This document shows positions 42,890-53,709 of a stretch of 64,000 nucleotides of DNA, piece by piece. The stretch's first letter is position 1, and the number at the start of each line of letters is the position of its first letter. Made by a program: the position numbers and the translations under genes. The stretch lies in contig RQOL01000813.1 of NCBI GenBank assembly GCA_013076295.1, positions 1 to 64,000 on the forward strand, read 5' to 3'. The stretch comes from Sanderia malayensis (lineage: Eukaryota > Cnidaria > Scyphozoa > Semaeostomeae > Pelagiidae). The notes beneath the pieces are model-generated. The model had not been told where the DNA came from, searched no databases, and saw only the letters and a list, made by a program, of their open reading frames with translations.

Positions 42890-44290
42890 AAAAAAAAGAA
42901 AAAAATGTGTTTATATGAAACCCAATTTAAGTGAAAATGTTAATATTGGAAATAAGAGTGATTTTTGTGAGCAAGTGGATGGGTTTTGTTGTTTTGTGGT
43001 GAGCTGCAAGGTAAAATAAATAATTTAAAGCATAATTGTAAGAAATGTTTGAAATTACTCTTGATCAGGGAATTAAATTATTGGTTATTTAAAGTTTCCA
43101 AATAAAAATATTGGAGCACTTTATCTTATGACCTACATCACTCTTTCTATTGTATTTTTCAAGAATCAAAAGGAAAACAGTTGTGATAATGTATAAATTG
43201 GAAAAGTTAATCATCCATTTGATGTGTTTGTGAAGGCTAGATATTTGTTGCATTATGCAGTTAATTTGCTTTTTATTGATAAGAAATTGTTGCGATTGGT
43301 GAGCTAAGTAGTTAAGCTTCAGATTTGGGATATCAATGTACATTACAGGGTGAGGCATTTAAACATTAATTAAAATAGGCTTTGTATAACAACAATTGTT
43401 GTGACATTCACAAAATATTTTCAGGAATCAACTTTCGTGAAACCCTGTTTTTAGAAAAGAAGAAAGATGATTTGGATGAATTTATTATCTTGTAAAGAGA
43501 AAGTTGCCATTAATACTTGGATATTGTAACTTGTATATTATTGTGTTGATTGAAATAGGAATAAAATGTCATGCTGAAGTGAATCATTAAGTATAAGAAG
43601 AAATAATTTGGTGGACTTTATTATGCCAGATATCTAGAAATAGAACATTTCTCACCATGGCGTTGTGGGGATTTTGATGGTGATGATGTATTGGACAGAG
43701 GTTGTTGAACACAACAACGGGAAAAACATGTTCCGCCACGGACACATGCAGAATGAAGTACATTGATTTTATTTTTGGTCATCTGTTATATCTTCAGAAA
43801 TATTGCTGTTGGTAAAAATACCAATATTAAGAGTATGCCATGGAAGGTTGACCAAAGGCAAGAAGGTTTAATAAGTTGTTTGACTGGGTGAATACATGAG
43901 GTGGAGGTAATTAATGATTTGCAATTACAATAAATGACTTACATTTATAGACTTGAGGCCACATGAAAAGAACTGAGATGAGCCAACATGCTAGAAAGTA
44001 TATTACATGATTTCTTCTTGATTTTCAGGGGCCCAGACATAAAGTAAATGTTTGTGGTCATTCCTTGTGAACATTATTATAGTGAGGTGAGTTCATTTTA
44101 AGATTTGTTAATTGAAGATCATTTGTTCAAAAAGAAGGACAGTGTCTGTTTTGCAGTGATCTTTTTTGAAGAATTACAAAAGTTAGAAATAGAAGCACTA
44201 CATATTGATATCAACATGCTTACTATAGATACTATACACAAATATATACATCAAAACATACCCTATATACTATATGTAGATATTACATAT
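42890..44290 (-). other. Helitron upstream region, copy 2
   Basis: It is the counterpart of 56790-58620, shortened by a deletion (the stretch around 57480-58040 is missing), and has no transposon at the 18766-type site. It leads into the array at 44290-44490. No gene is seen. Confidence 0.5.
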
Positions 44291-45964
44291 AATATACATG
44301 CCCTACATACATACATACACACGTACATACTCTACATACATACATACATACATACATACCCTACATACATACCCTACAATACATACCCTACAATACATAC
44401 CCTACAATACATACCCTACAATACATACCCTACAATACATACCCTACAATACATACCCTACAATACATACCCTACATTACATACATACATACTATGGCTC
44501 TTCTAAAACACTTGAAGGTGGGAGGTCGAATCTTCCCCCCTGACAGCGCCCACCCTGCCGCCCCCCTGAAAGCCGTGTCTGAAAGTTGATAGCTTCAGTG
44601 TGAAGTTTGAAAAAAAAAGTTGCCTTCAAAAATTTAATCAATCCTGGAAAATTTAAACTCAATCTGTAATAAAAAATATATCAAACTGTGGCTGAGGAAA
44701 CAGCGAATCTGATAAAAATATTCACATTTCTTAACAGTGTTGTTTTGAAATTTATGGGAGTATTTAGTGGAGCCCAATAAAAAAACCGTGAAAAAATTTA
44801 TTCATCAGCCAACTTTAAAAACACAAAAATTCCCCTAACTTGGCCAAACTTTGTCCATTTTAACTCAAATTACACCTACATGAAGCTGATACCTTGGCGA
44901 ATAAGTATCGAAAGTAATTGGGTGCATTTGAAATGCTTTTCGCAATTTTAGTTGTACATTTTTGAAGTCGAAGGCATGATTTTCTTCATCAAAAATAGCC
45001 GTGAAATCAAACCCATGTAAAAAATAGCATTGAAAACACGAGTCACCAACTTTGAAATTAAATTAGCGTGCCCAATTTTGGTCCTACACACCCGACGAAA
45101 ATATCAACATGAAGCTAATAGCTTCGCGAACATTTATCGAAAGTATTTGGGTGAAAAAAACAAAGTTTTGGCAGCTTAAAATTTAATTTTCGCGAATGCA
45201 AAACACACGCGTGTTGCATGAAAATTTCGTGTTTTCCAGCAAAACCCAAGCTCGCCTAAAACTGTCCAAAAACAGAGAAAAATCGACAAAACAAAAAAAC
45301 AACCTCAGATAACTTTAGTTTTCGTGGAAATAAACAGTTATCAAAAGTTTAAATGGAGAAAATCGGCCCAGAACGACCCAAGAAAATCAAAATTGTCTTC
45401 GTGTTTTGGTTAGGCCCTCGAGCCGAAAGAAAAACGTGAGGTTAAACAAAACAAAACTCGTGTTATTTAAAGCCAAAAATCAATTGAATTAAGGAAATAC
45501 CTTGAAATAATTGTTCACCAATTGTCTCCACAGGTCTTGACAACAATTGACACGTCTTTACAATTGATTTCCGACAGCTATTCACGTGTAAACCCGAGCA
45601 ACTTGCCGCCCGTTCAACTAAAAAAACTCGTGCTTCTCCCTGCTCGCTTTGCATCTCATTAACTCGGTCCTCGGAACTTTCTAGAAGGTCGGAACACAAA
45701 ATGGGCCATAACTCCCGAACCGCTTGGAATAGAAATTAGCCACACACTTTACTGTCATCAGGACAATGCAGCGATCATTTCTATACCCATTTCCACCCTT
45801 ATTGACCCCCAGGAAAGAAGCCTTTTTGATCACAACGAAATTCCTTTGATCCCATTGTTTGGTCGAAGGTTGCCATTGTTTTTTCGAACGTCGATTGTTC
45901 CGGAGACAATGGGCATTGTTCGCAGTCGGCAGGTCATGTGTCGACGTAGATTATATAATAGAGA
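44290..45964 (-). mobile_element. Array plus type A 5' region (Helitron copy II 5' end)
   Basis: The 14-bp array (44360-44475) is followed by the type A region with the conserved short frame (45699-45500) and ends TC at 45964, directly against a mutated ATAG (normally CTAG) of the next module at 45965. A perfect three-unit heat-shock site lies at 45674-45686. Confidence 0.65.
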
Positions 45965-47660
45965 ATAGCCGTGGGCGCTCGCTACGCTCGCTTCCCGGAG
46001 TCCCTCAAGTAAAAAAGTTTAATGTGGTTGGCGCACTTCGTGCGCTGCATTCGCTAACGCTCATGCCTTTTCCCACCCCACGTACAGTGGTTTGGCTCTC
46101 CCTTGCTCCCCTGTCTATCTATTGTCACGATTGTAGTGTTTAACATGCATGGAAATTAGTTTTAGCAATCAGCCTCGTTTTCATTTGAAAATCCTCGTTT
46201 TCATCAGTTAAGCCTCGTGCTGATGGTACAGTAGATAAGATGCAACATCAAAGTTCGTTATGTTGTAGGGACAACAACAATTAGCCTGCTATTAGTTGAG
46301 TGCATGCATTGACACTTGGCTGTGGTACTTTGTTAACCTAATACAAACAGTAAAGGATGATCTATGATGAGCATCCAGAATTTAAATTAATGTTGACTTA
46401 CAGAGGTATGGTTTTGTTTCTATGATAAGATGACATTGATGCATTGATTTTTGATAAAGCAATAGGTATGAAGCCTCCAATACTTGCATTTGTATATTGA
46501 TGTAAATGAGTAGATCTAAAAAGTGAAAGAGACGAACTATATTCCACTTAACATGTTGGTATATTACTATCAAGGGTAAAAAATTATTGGATTTGGATGT
46601 GGAGAATCTGTGGAGTTTAATTTTCCTTTGATGTTGATTTAATGTATGTCAATATGAAAAGAAATAGAGAAATGAATATTGATCAGTATGACATGACATT
46701 ACAGTATGACATTACAGACAAAACAGATCATGTAATGCAATTGCCACGAAAATGCTTTATTAAATTAAATCAACTACAAAGATTTCCACGACTGGGATTG
46801 GTTTTACATTAGTTTCAATCATATAGAACATAAGGATAAGCATCGGACACCATGGATAACCAATACAAAAGTTCTTCATAATCATCATGAATGGGATGGG
46901 AATTGCATGGTGAAAGGAGTTTCATAGGAGTATTAGGCTCGGCAAGGAAGGCAGCCACAAATTGAAGAGAATTGTGAACATAAGCGGAGTTGTCAATTTT
47001 GGCGTCAAGAAAACTATAGGTATGTTAACAATGAGTGAAATACCATTGGCCTAAGCAATTATATGGGAACTTGAATGGGGTGAAACTAAAAATAAACTCT
47101 ACTTACCCCTGAGCTGGGGATAAATGAATGTTTCTGTCAGGTTTACTTTCTCTTATTTCAGCATCAAGTTCCGTTGCGATCCAAGATTTGGCAAACGAAT
47201 ATTGGGACAGCACAGCACAACCACCAGCATGAAAAATTGCTACGTTGACAAAACATAAGATAAATCAAAATCATACAAAAAATCATATTGTTATGCAGCC
47301 TCGTTTTAACGTAATGATCTGATTGAAGTGGATTGGCTAATAATGAACGTGACCCAAGAGAACTCAAGTGAACAAAGAACATGCTGCCAGTGCGTCCTTC
47401 CTTTCATCTTTTCTTTCTCTGACTGGGTCACTGGCGATGGTAAGTAAGTTTTTCCAGACCGTATTATATCATTGCGATCTTTCAAGATACATCTTTAAAA
47501 TAAATCTGTAGCATTTTTGTCAAGGCTTTCATTCATTTTCGTAGCGTATTAGAGTTTAGGAAATATAGTATTTAACAAAATCCCTTGAAAATAGGCCACA
47601 TTTAAGAAAAACGGATGTTAGAGATAAGATACATTGTCTGTACTGGAAAATGATATAAGA
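45965..47660. other. GC-rich Helitron 3' module, type C segment and coding-like fragment
   Basis: 45965-46140 is the CTAG-end module. 46120-46590 repeats 24300-24770. 46788-47070 is the second copy of the KDFH...DKHR fragment, here on the plus strand with KEGSHKLKRIVN afterwards. The rest is AT-rich. A 40-bp block at 47445-47484 is repeated at 48192-48231. Confidence 0.4.
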
Positions 47661-47675
47661 TTCTGTTCTTTTTAG

Positions 47676-47784
47676 GTTCTATTACATGTCTATTCGTCCA
47701 TTTTGGGTACTGTCTGTGCTACTCTGTTCATATGGGATTTGTGTGGTGCGATTTCAATGGAGGCAATTTTTGACTGTTCTTCAG
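47676..47784 (+). other. Candidate plus-strand first coding exon
   Basis: The acceptor-like TCTTTTTAG precedes GTTCTATTACATG. The frame from ATG 47687 reads MSIRPFWVLSVLLCSYGICV and further for 33 codons, then meets a consensus donor CAG/GTAAGT (47785). The start looks like a signal peptide. No convincing downstream exon was found. Confidence 0.25.
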
Positions 47785-48139
47785 GTAAGTATTGAATTAT
47801 AGGAGATCATTACGCATCCGAAAGGCCATCTACGCATCCGAAAGGCCAGTTCATTTATAAAGACGGGTTTTTGAGATACATTTCCTGCAAATTTGTAGGG
47901 CTTGTGTCAAATCGCGTGTAAGAAGAGTTTAAAGGTATTTTTGGTGATAAATATTTTTGGCAAAGTGCATGGTTTTTCAAAGGTGAGAGTCTGTTATTAT
48001 TTTCCTATTATTAATATTATTATAAATTATTATTTAATAATTTCTAGTGAACTTCACATTTTAACTATTTAAGAAAACTTACAAACATGAAAAGAAAAGC
48101 AACAAAAGAGAAACATTAAAACAGTAGCAGGTACAATCA

Positions 48140-48627
48140 TTTGTCAATTCCCCTAACTAAAGATATGATTTCTTCTGTGGGCACATGTGCAAGTAAGTTT
48201 TTCCAGACCGTATTATATCATTGCGATCTTTTTGTGGAGGCTCACAAAATTAAATTTTGTTTCCCTTTTGATTGCAATGAATTTATTTGCACAGTCTCTT
48301 TTCAGTGAAGAGATATCTTTGAATTTGAAAACTACGACAAATAGGGCATGATGAATTTAGAAGAGTGACTTGATATTGTTAAAAGGTAGGATACAATTGT
48401 GTTCCCTTGTAAGGCAGTTGGATAACGTTGGTGTTCACAACATTTATTAAGTTTATCAATATAGGGATGAAAGTATTTTGTAATGTTACCTCCACTTCCT
48501 TGCCACAGTGAATCATTGTAGGATCCTTTTGCACAGTGTCCGCAACTTCATCGACAACTTCATCCACAACTTCATCCACAACTGTTGCAGTTTCATCATT
48601 CGTGGGAACTTCGTGGTCTGTATCCAT
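48140..48627 (-). pseudogene. Broken relative of the 119-residue spliced gene
   Basis: Exon 1 (48627-48490) starts MDTDHEVPTNDE, has a VDEVVDEVVDEV repeat and ends GKEVE before GTAACA. A second segment (48331 leftwards) reads FKFKDISSLKRDCANKF, which aligns with TYTNIFTLKRECAAQF of the gene at 14064-14660, and a later HVPTEEIISLV matches LPTKEILSQ. The acceptor phase is off by one base, and a 40-bp block also found at 47445-47484 interrupts exon 2. The third, basic exon was not found. Confidence 0.5.
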
Positions 48628-48634
48628 TTTTGCA

Positions 48635-49300
48635 CTATATATAAATATATTGTCAGTCAATGAAAGGGGACTTAATAGGCTATCAGTTGTTTGAATTTGC
48701 CTGTACACCTACACTTTTAATATATTAATATAACACAGTTTTATTTTATGCAGATAATCAATAATAGTTATCGTTCTTACAATGAAGAGGAGAGATTGAA
48801 GGCAGGCAGAAAACACAGAACTAAATAGATGAACTTACAGTATCAGTAGTGGTGAAAACTATCTATTTCAAGTGAACCTGTAAAGGATAAAATTGTTATA
48901 ATATTGTGAAAATATTCACTGCAATGGCAATTGTGACATAAAATATAGCACTTTGAGCTTTTTTAGAGCTGTTTAGTTATAAATAGCCTGTTTTTTCATG
49001 TGAAAGTAAAAGCAACATCAGAAAATACATGTACTTACCTGAATTATTGCTGTGTTTTTTTTTGACTGTGGAAAATTTTTCCGCACCCAAAGTCCTCTAT
49101 GACGCAAGACAGTTTTTAAATTTTGCGCCGTTATTGTTGTTGCTAGGACGCGGAAACTGTCGTAAGTGCTGCATTGATTGCATTGTGATTGTAGTTTTGA
49201 AGAGCAACAAAACTTGTAATTATGCAATAAGTATTAGAATTAGAAATTGCAATTGCGATGAGAATACACGCTTCTTTTTATAAGGAACTTAGCTGAGGGC
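48635..49300 (-). other. Probable spliced leader exons of the 48-kb gene
   Basis: Minus-strand segments bounded by acceptor and donor signals are at 48882-48840 (TTTACAG, then GTAAGTTC) and up to 48781 (GTAAGAAC). A longer one ends at 49039 with TTCAG/GTAAGTAC. This mirrors the leader arrangement of the 14-kb gene. Their coding value is doubtful. Confidence 0.35.
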
Positions 49301-51850
49301 CTAATTGTTTAAGTTCGTTATTTTGATATCTCTTCGACCACTTTGTAGTTCTAAAAGCTCCTTAATTTTAAGTTTGGCATTTGGTGGACATAATTAGTAC
49401 AGACGCAAGAAAAGCATTCAAATTCATCGTTTTGCTATGTGAAAAGATAAGAGGTTAACACATGAAGAAGGTTCATATAATGTAAAAGTACCGAAAAACA
49501 ATGGAACCGGCTTCTTAATTTTAAATTGTGCGGAAATATTAATATAATCAAAATGACAAAGTTCCTTAGTGATTTGGCCTGTAGTAGTAAAGGTTCCTTA
49601 AGTTTTCTACCTTATACATGTAGGTTGCTTATAAACGGTTCCTTATAAAAAACTTGTAACTTCCAGTTGCCATTATGTTGTAATTGTTCTGAGGATTGAA
49701 TAAATTTCTGTGCTTGCATGTTAATTGTATGGCAAAGCTCTTTATGATATAAGACACATTGTAAGATGGTAGTACTGCTCATGTAATATAGTGTCTAAAT
49801 ATACTGAAAACAGAAGCAAGTGTCAATAATATATACAATGAGAATGTTGTTCACTAAAAAAAACAGAAATACTTTGTCAAGCACTTTTCCACAGTGAATG
49901 AATGAGGAGAGACCATACACTATGAGGTTCTGGTTAAAAAGATATCTATAATGGGAAACTATCACAAATTATCACGCAAGACTCTTAATATTCAAGTAAG
50001 ATAACAAAGACATATTTATGGACATATAGATTATTAAAATGGATTAATAATGTTTGCTTGTGTGGTAAGAGCCATCTTAGGTTGTTTTATGTAGTGTAAT
50101 GGAAGATTCTATCGATGATTGATACCATGTATGCTTCGCACTAAATTTGAACATCTTGTGGCGTAATGGTTGTGAAATCATTGCTGTCTGTGCCTGGCAT
50201 ACTGAGTTTCCGACAACACATCTGCCTGATGAGGAACATCATTAAGTGACAATGTGGAAAAATTGAGTATCTATAGGTTTAGAATACTGTAAGTGATATG
50301 TTAAGAAAACATTTAGTGGTAGTGAATGTAGAAATAGTATTCAGCCTTTATTTATTCAGTCTGCTTATCAAGCAGGGTGCATTAATTGATTTATCTATTC
50401 ATATGGAACAGAGAGCATGATAACTTGAATATTATACCTGACTTGGGAAATAATTTGAAGAGAACATTTTGAACCAAAGATTGAATTTTACATTGCCTTT
50501 AACTAAATGAATGTGTACAAAAAATAGAAAATTAATGAGTGTGGTAGAGAAAAGAGATGAGCAATGCATGTGCAATGAGGAAGGTGTTAAATAAATAAAG
50601 TGTGCATTTTTCCCAGGGCTTGAAGTTGACTTTCACTGGTTTCCTTTATGTACATCACAACAATTAAACATCTTGGATAAACACAAAGTTGAAAGTAGGT
50701 TCATGTGGGGATATCAATGGGATTTGCTTGTAGAATAAAGAAGGGAGCCAGAAAGTCAATAAATTGGTTAGGAACTATATTCACGAAAATAAAAGCCCCA
50801 GGAAGATGTTGTTAGAGCAATGCACATTTGATTGGAGAATTTCCAGAATTCTGGCCTAACAAACTACTATATGTAAACCGTGAGTAAAGTAGAAATGGCC
50901 TAAGCTAAGCAATTTCCACTCAACATATCAATTTGAAAGGGATGAAAATATACATTGTTGACCTCTCATTCACAGCAGCCTAGTTGTCTCCTTTAAGTCA
51001 ATAGGGGTATACATGAGCTTTATTTTCTCTCATTTCAGTATCAAATTCGCTTATATCTAAATATCCATTGTTTGATTGTCCAAAATGAAAATGAACCTGA
51101 TTTACCTTTGGTGAACAGCAAGGTAGTTGTTTCCTTTGTGCCAGGAGGGCTTTATGAGGTATAATTACATTGAGTTCAGCAACAAAATCCAACTCGATGC
51201 CATATGTTGGCGGACAGAAACTTAGACCCGACAGGCAACAATAGTGTGATGATGAGACATAACATAGATGAAAATCATACATAGACAGCACAAAGGCGTT
51301 TGAAATGGGAGACAGAAGTCTCGCCTCGTTTCAATGATATTAGGAGAATTGCATCTAATTAAAAACGAAGTCGATAAATTTTGTTATGATATTACTGAAT
51401 GGAGATTTACATGGGCCAAATACACAAATATATGAATATTTAAACTGTAACGATAGATAAAATTACAGTGCTGGCAATCTTCTATTAAAAATATAAATCG
51501 CTAATTTAAAAACCTTATTATTAATGCGGAAGATCTGAAACATATACAATACAGTACAAAAAACATGTTTTGAAAGAACGTGGATAGATATTTGTATTGT
51601 ATGCGAAGTACGAATGCGAAAGGTTGAGTCATGATATAGTCTACTATTAAAATTGGTGAATTGTCAATATCCATAAAAATTGATACATACAATCCGTAGT
51701 TCAGGTTGCAAAATTGATTGGTTAAGCGACGTCTTTAGCAAAATGACAGTACCTCAATTTGGATTCTTCAATAGCACTTCACTCTCAGCAAGCATACATC
51801 TCTGCCACGGCGTGAATGTATTCTTTCAATAACCGTGGTCGTTTGTTTTG
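49300..51850. other. Mostly unremarkable AT-rich DNA
   Basis: No gene family is recognised. The one weak signal is 50625-50850 on the plus strand, where DFHWF, DKHK and KEGSQKVNKLV echo the fragments at 26848 and 46788. The minus-strand frame at 50998-51291 has no motif. Confidence 0.35.
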
Positions 51851-52473
51851 AGGATTACGTTTGTACATAGCAAAAAAAGAATAAGATTGCCGGTTACATT
51901 AGTTAAAAGCTCGAACACCAGCGTCAAGGAGTAACCTTTATTCGAGTTTTCCTTGTTGGTGAAAAGTGCAATTGAAATTTGGAAGTATATAACAGTAAAC
52001 ACTAAAGGGGCCTCTATAGATTTTAGATCAAGTTTTCATGTATTAAAAGGAGAGGGGGGGGATGTTATTGATAGTGCGATGTTTTGCAAAAATTAACTAT
52101 CCTTGAGGGACAACTTGCAGTTTTCACAGAGTAAGGAAATCCACTTTCCCATAGGCAATATCGGAGAAAATGGCAACGCAAAGCTCTTAATAATCGGGCG
52201 CTACGCAGGATTCAGGACTGTGCCGACTGCTGTGTGTGGTGCAGTCACCCCTGGACATGTGGATGTTGTAATGTCCAGTTGATCTCCACAGATCAGTGTT
52301 ATCTAGAATGAATTCATTCTAGAAGGGTGCCGGTAACGGCTGTACATCACACTTATGTGCGACGTGATCTGCGTTGACACACAATACCCGTACCCTTGAA
52401 TGTGTGTATGTGCGTTTTGGTAGGCAGCCCTCTGTAGAGCAACTGTGCAGATGGTCGATCTAGGATGAAGCCT

Positions 52474-53539
52474 TTACAGGACTTCCTGGAAAACAATGTT
52501 CTTTGTTTTCCTGTGTGTTTCCTGTGGGAGGTATACTTTGAGCCCTTTAAATAATGTTGCTCTGGACATGGCCACATATAATTGACCATGTGTGAACACG
52601 GGCTCAGGTAAATACAAACCAACATACCTCAGGGATTGCCCCTGTGCCTTGTTGATTGTCAAGCAGTATGCAAGTCTGACTGGAAACTGTCGGCGTTTCA
52701 TTTTGAGCGGCATTTCCGTGTCCTGAGTGGAGACTGTGATCTTGGGAATCATGACCCGTTGTCCTCTGTGCTCCTTGGTAATGATCTCTGCTGTGATCAC
52801 GTGACGTCGCAGATGCCGAACTATGAGTCTTGTTCCGTTGCAAAGACCTTTCTTTGGATTGAGATTCCGCAGAAGAATGATCGTTGCACCAACCTAATGC
52901 AATGAATATTATTGTGATTAATGACGCCTTTTTTATGGTGCACCACCTTTGCACATAATAATTGAATGCCAATAGGATGAAAAATTGTAATCTTCCTACC
53001 TTGAGTTTAAGTCTGTGCAAGGGCATTCCATTCAGAGTGAGTTGGTTGAGAAATTCAATGGGGTAGGCCTCTTCCTCATCTGGATCGTCTGTGACAACAC
53101 TGTCTGTGCTGGAATAAGTTAGAATTAAGTCGAGAATTAAGTCTTTCACTTGATGTGATAAGTCATTCTTTGGAGTCAGACAACAGCGTTCAGACATTGT
53201 TACAGGATCCATCATTAGGTGTGAATCTGGTGTGTTCGGCATGGGAAAAATGAAGTTCGGCATGTCTTCTTTAGACGAAGTGCATATCTGTTGTGGCAGA
53301 ATTACGTTGTCCAGTGCATCGTGTGCTTCTTGCTTGTTGCCAAGTCTGAGAAGCCATTCTGAGAATTCACGGTATGAATCATCTTGAACGGCTCTCATGT
53401 TGGTGTGTAAGCGATGCTGGTGAAACTTTGTCCATAGATCAATGATCTGGTGTGATTTTAGAGTCTCTGCTACAATTCTTTCCCTTCCTGCTTTCGTGAC
53501 GACAGGTAGAACTTGTCTGAAGTCACCGCCAAGTAGCAT
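52474..53539 (-). pseudogene. Helitron helicase, C-terminal half (copy III)
   Basis: Exon 53539-53000 starts inside motif III (MLLGGDFRQVLPV) and runs to NQLTLNGMPLHRLKLK. The intron 52999-52894 has GTAGGA and TGCATTAG ends. Exon 52893-52474 carries VGATIILLRNLNPKKGLCNG and the final motif with [16 protein letters not shown] and YVAMSRAT. These are Pif1-superfamily helicase features. The frame is open throughout. The Walker A and B part is missing because sequence between 53539 and 53548 is deleted. Confidence 0.9.
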
Positions 53540-53547
53540 GAACTTGA

Positions 53548-53706
53548 CACTTCTCTTTCAACAATATTTGGTGGACGCATACACCAAAATAAAAGGAAAC
53601 AAGCTCAACTGGATTTTGCACAATCAACGGCAATTACGTGCTGACAGTTATCGAGGCCTGATGGATCACCTGAACAGAAGGGCTGAAATCGAAAATCAAA
53701 TGGCCT
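53548..53706 (+). pseudogene. Inverted Rep fragment inside copy III
   Basis: A 53-codon stretch (TLLFQQYLVDAYTKIKGNKL, then LRADSYRGLMDHLNRRAEIE) is Helitron Rep sequence on the plus strand, while both flanks are minus-strand parts of the same gene. It corresponds to about 40220-40380 of copy II, where it is in normal orientation relative to the N-terminal part. Confidence 0.85.
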
Positions 53707-53709
53707 GAC

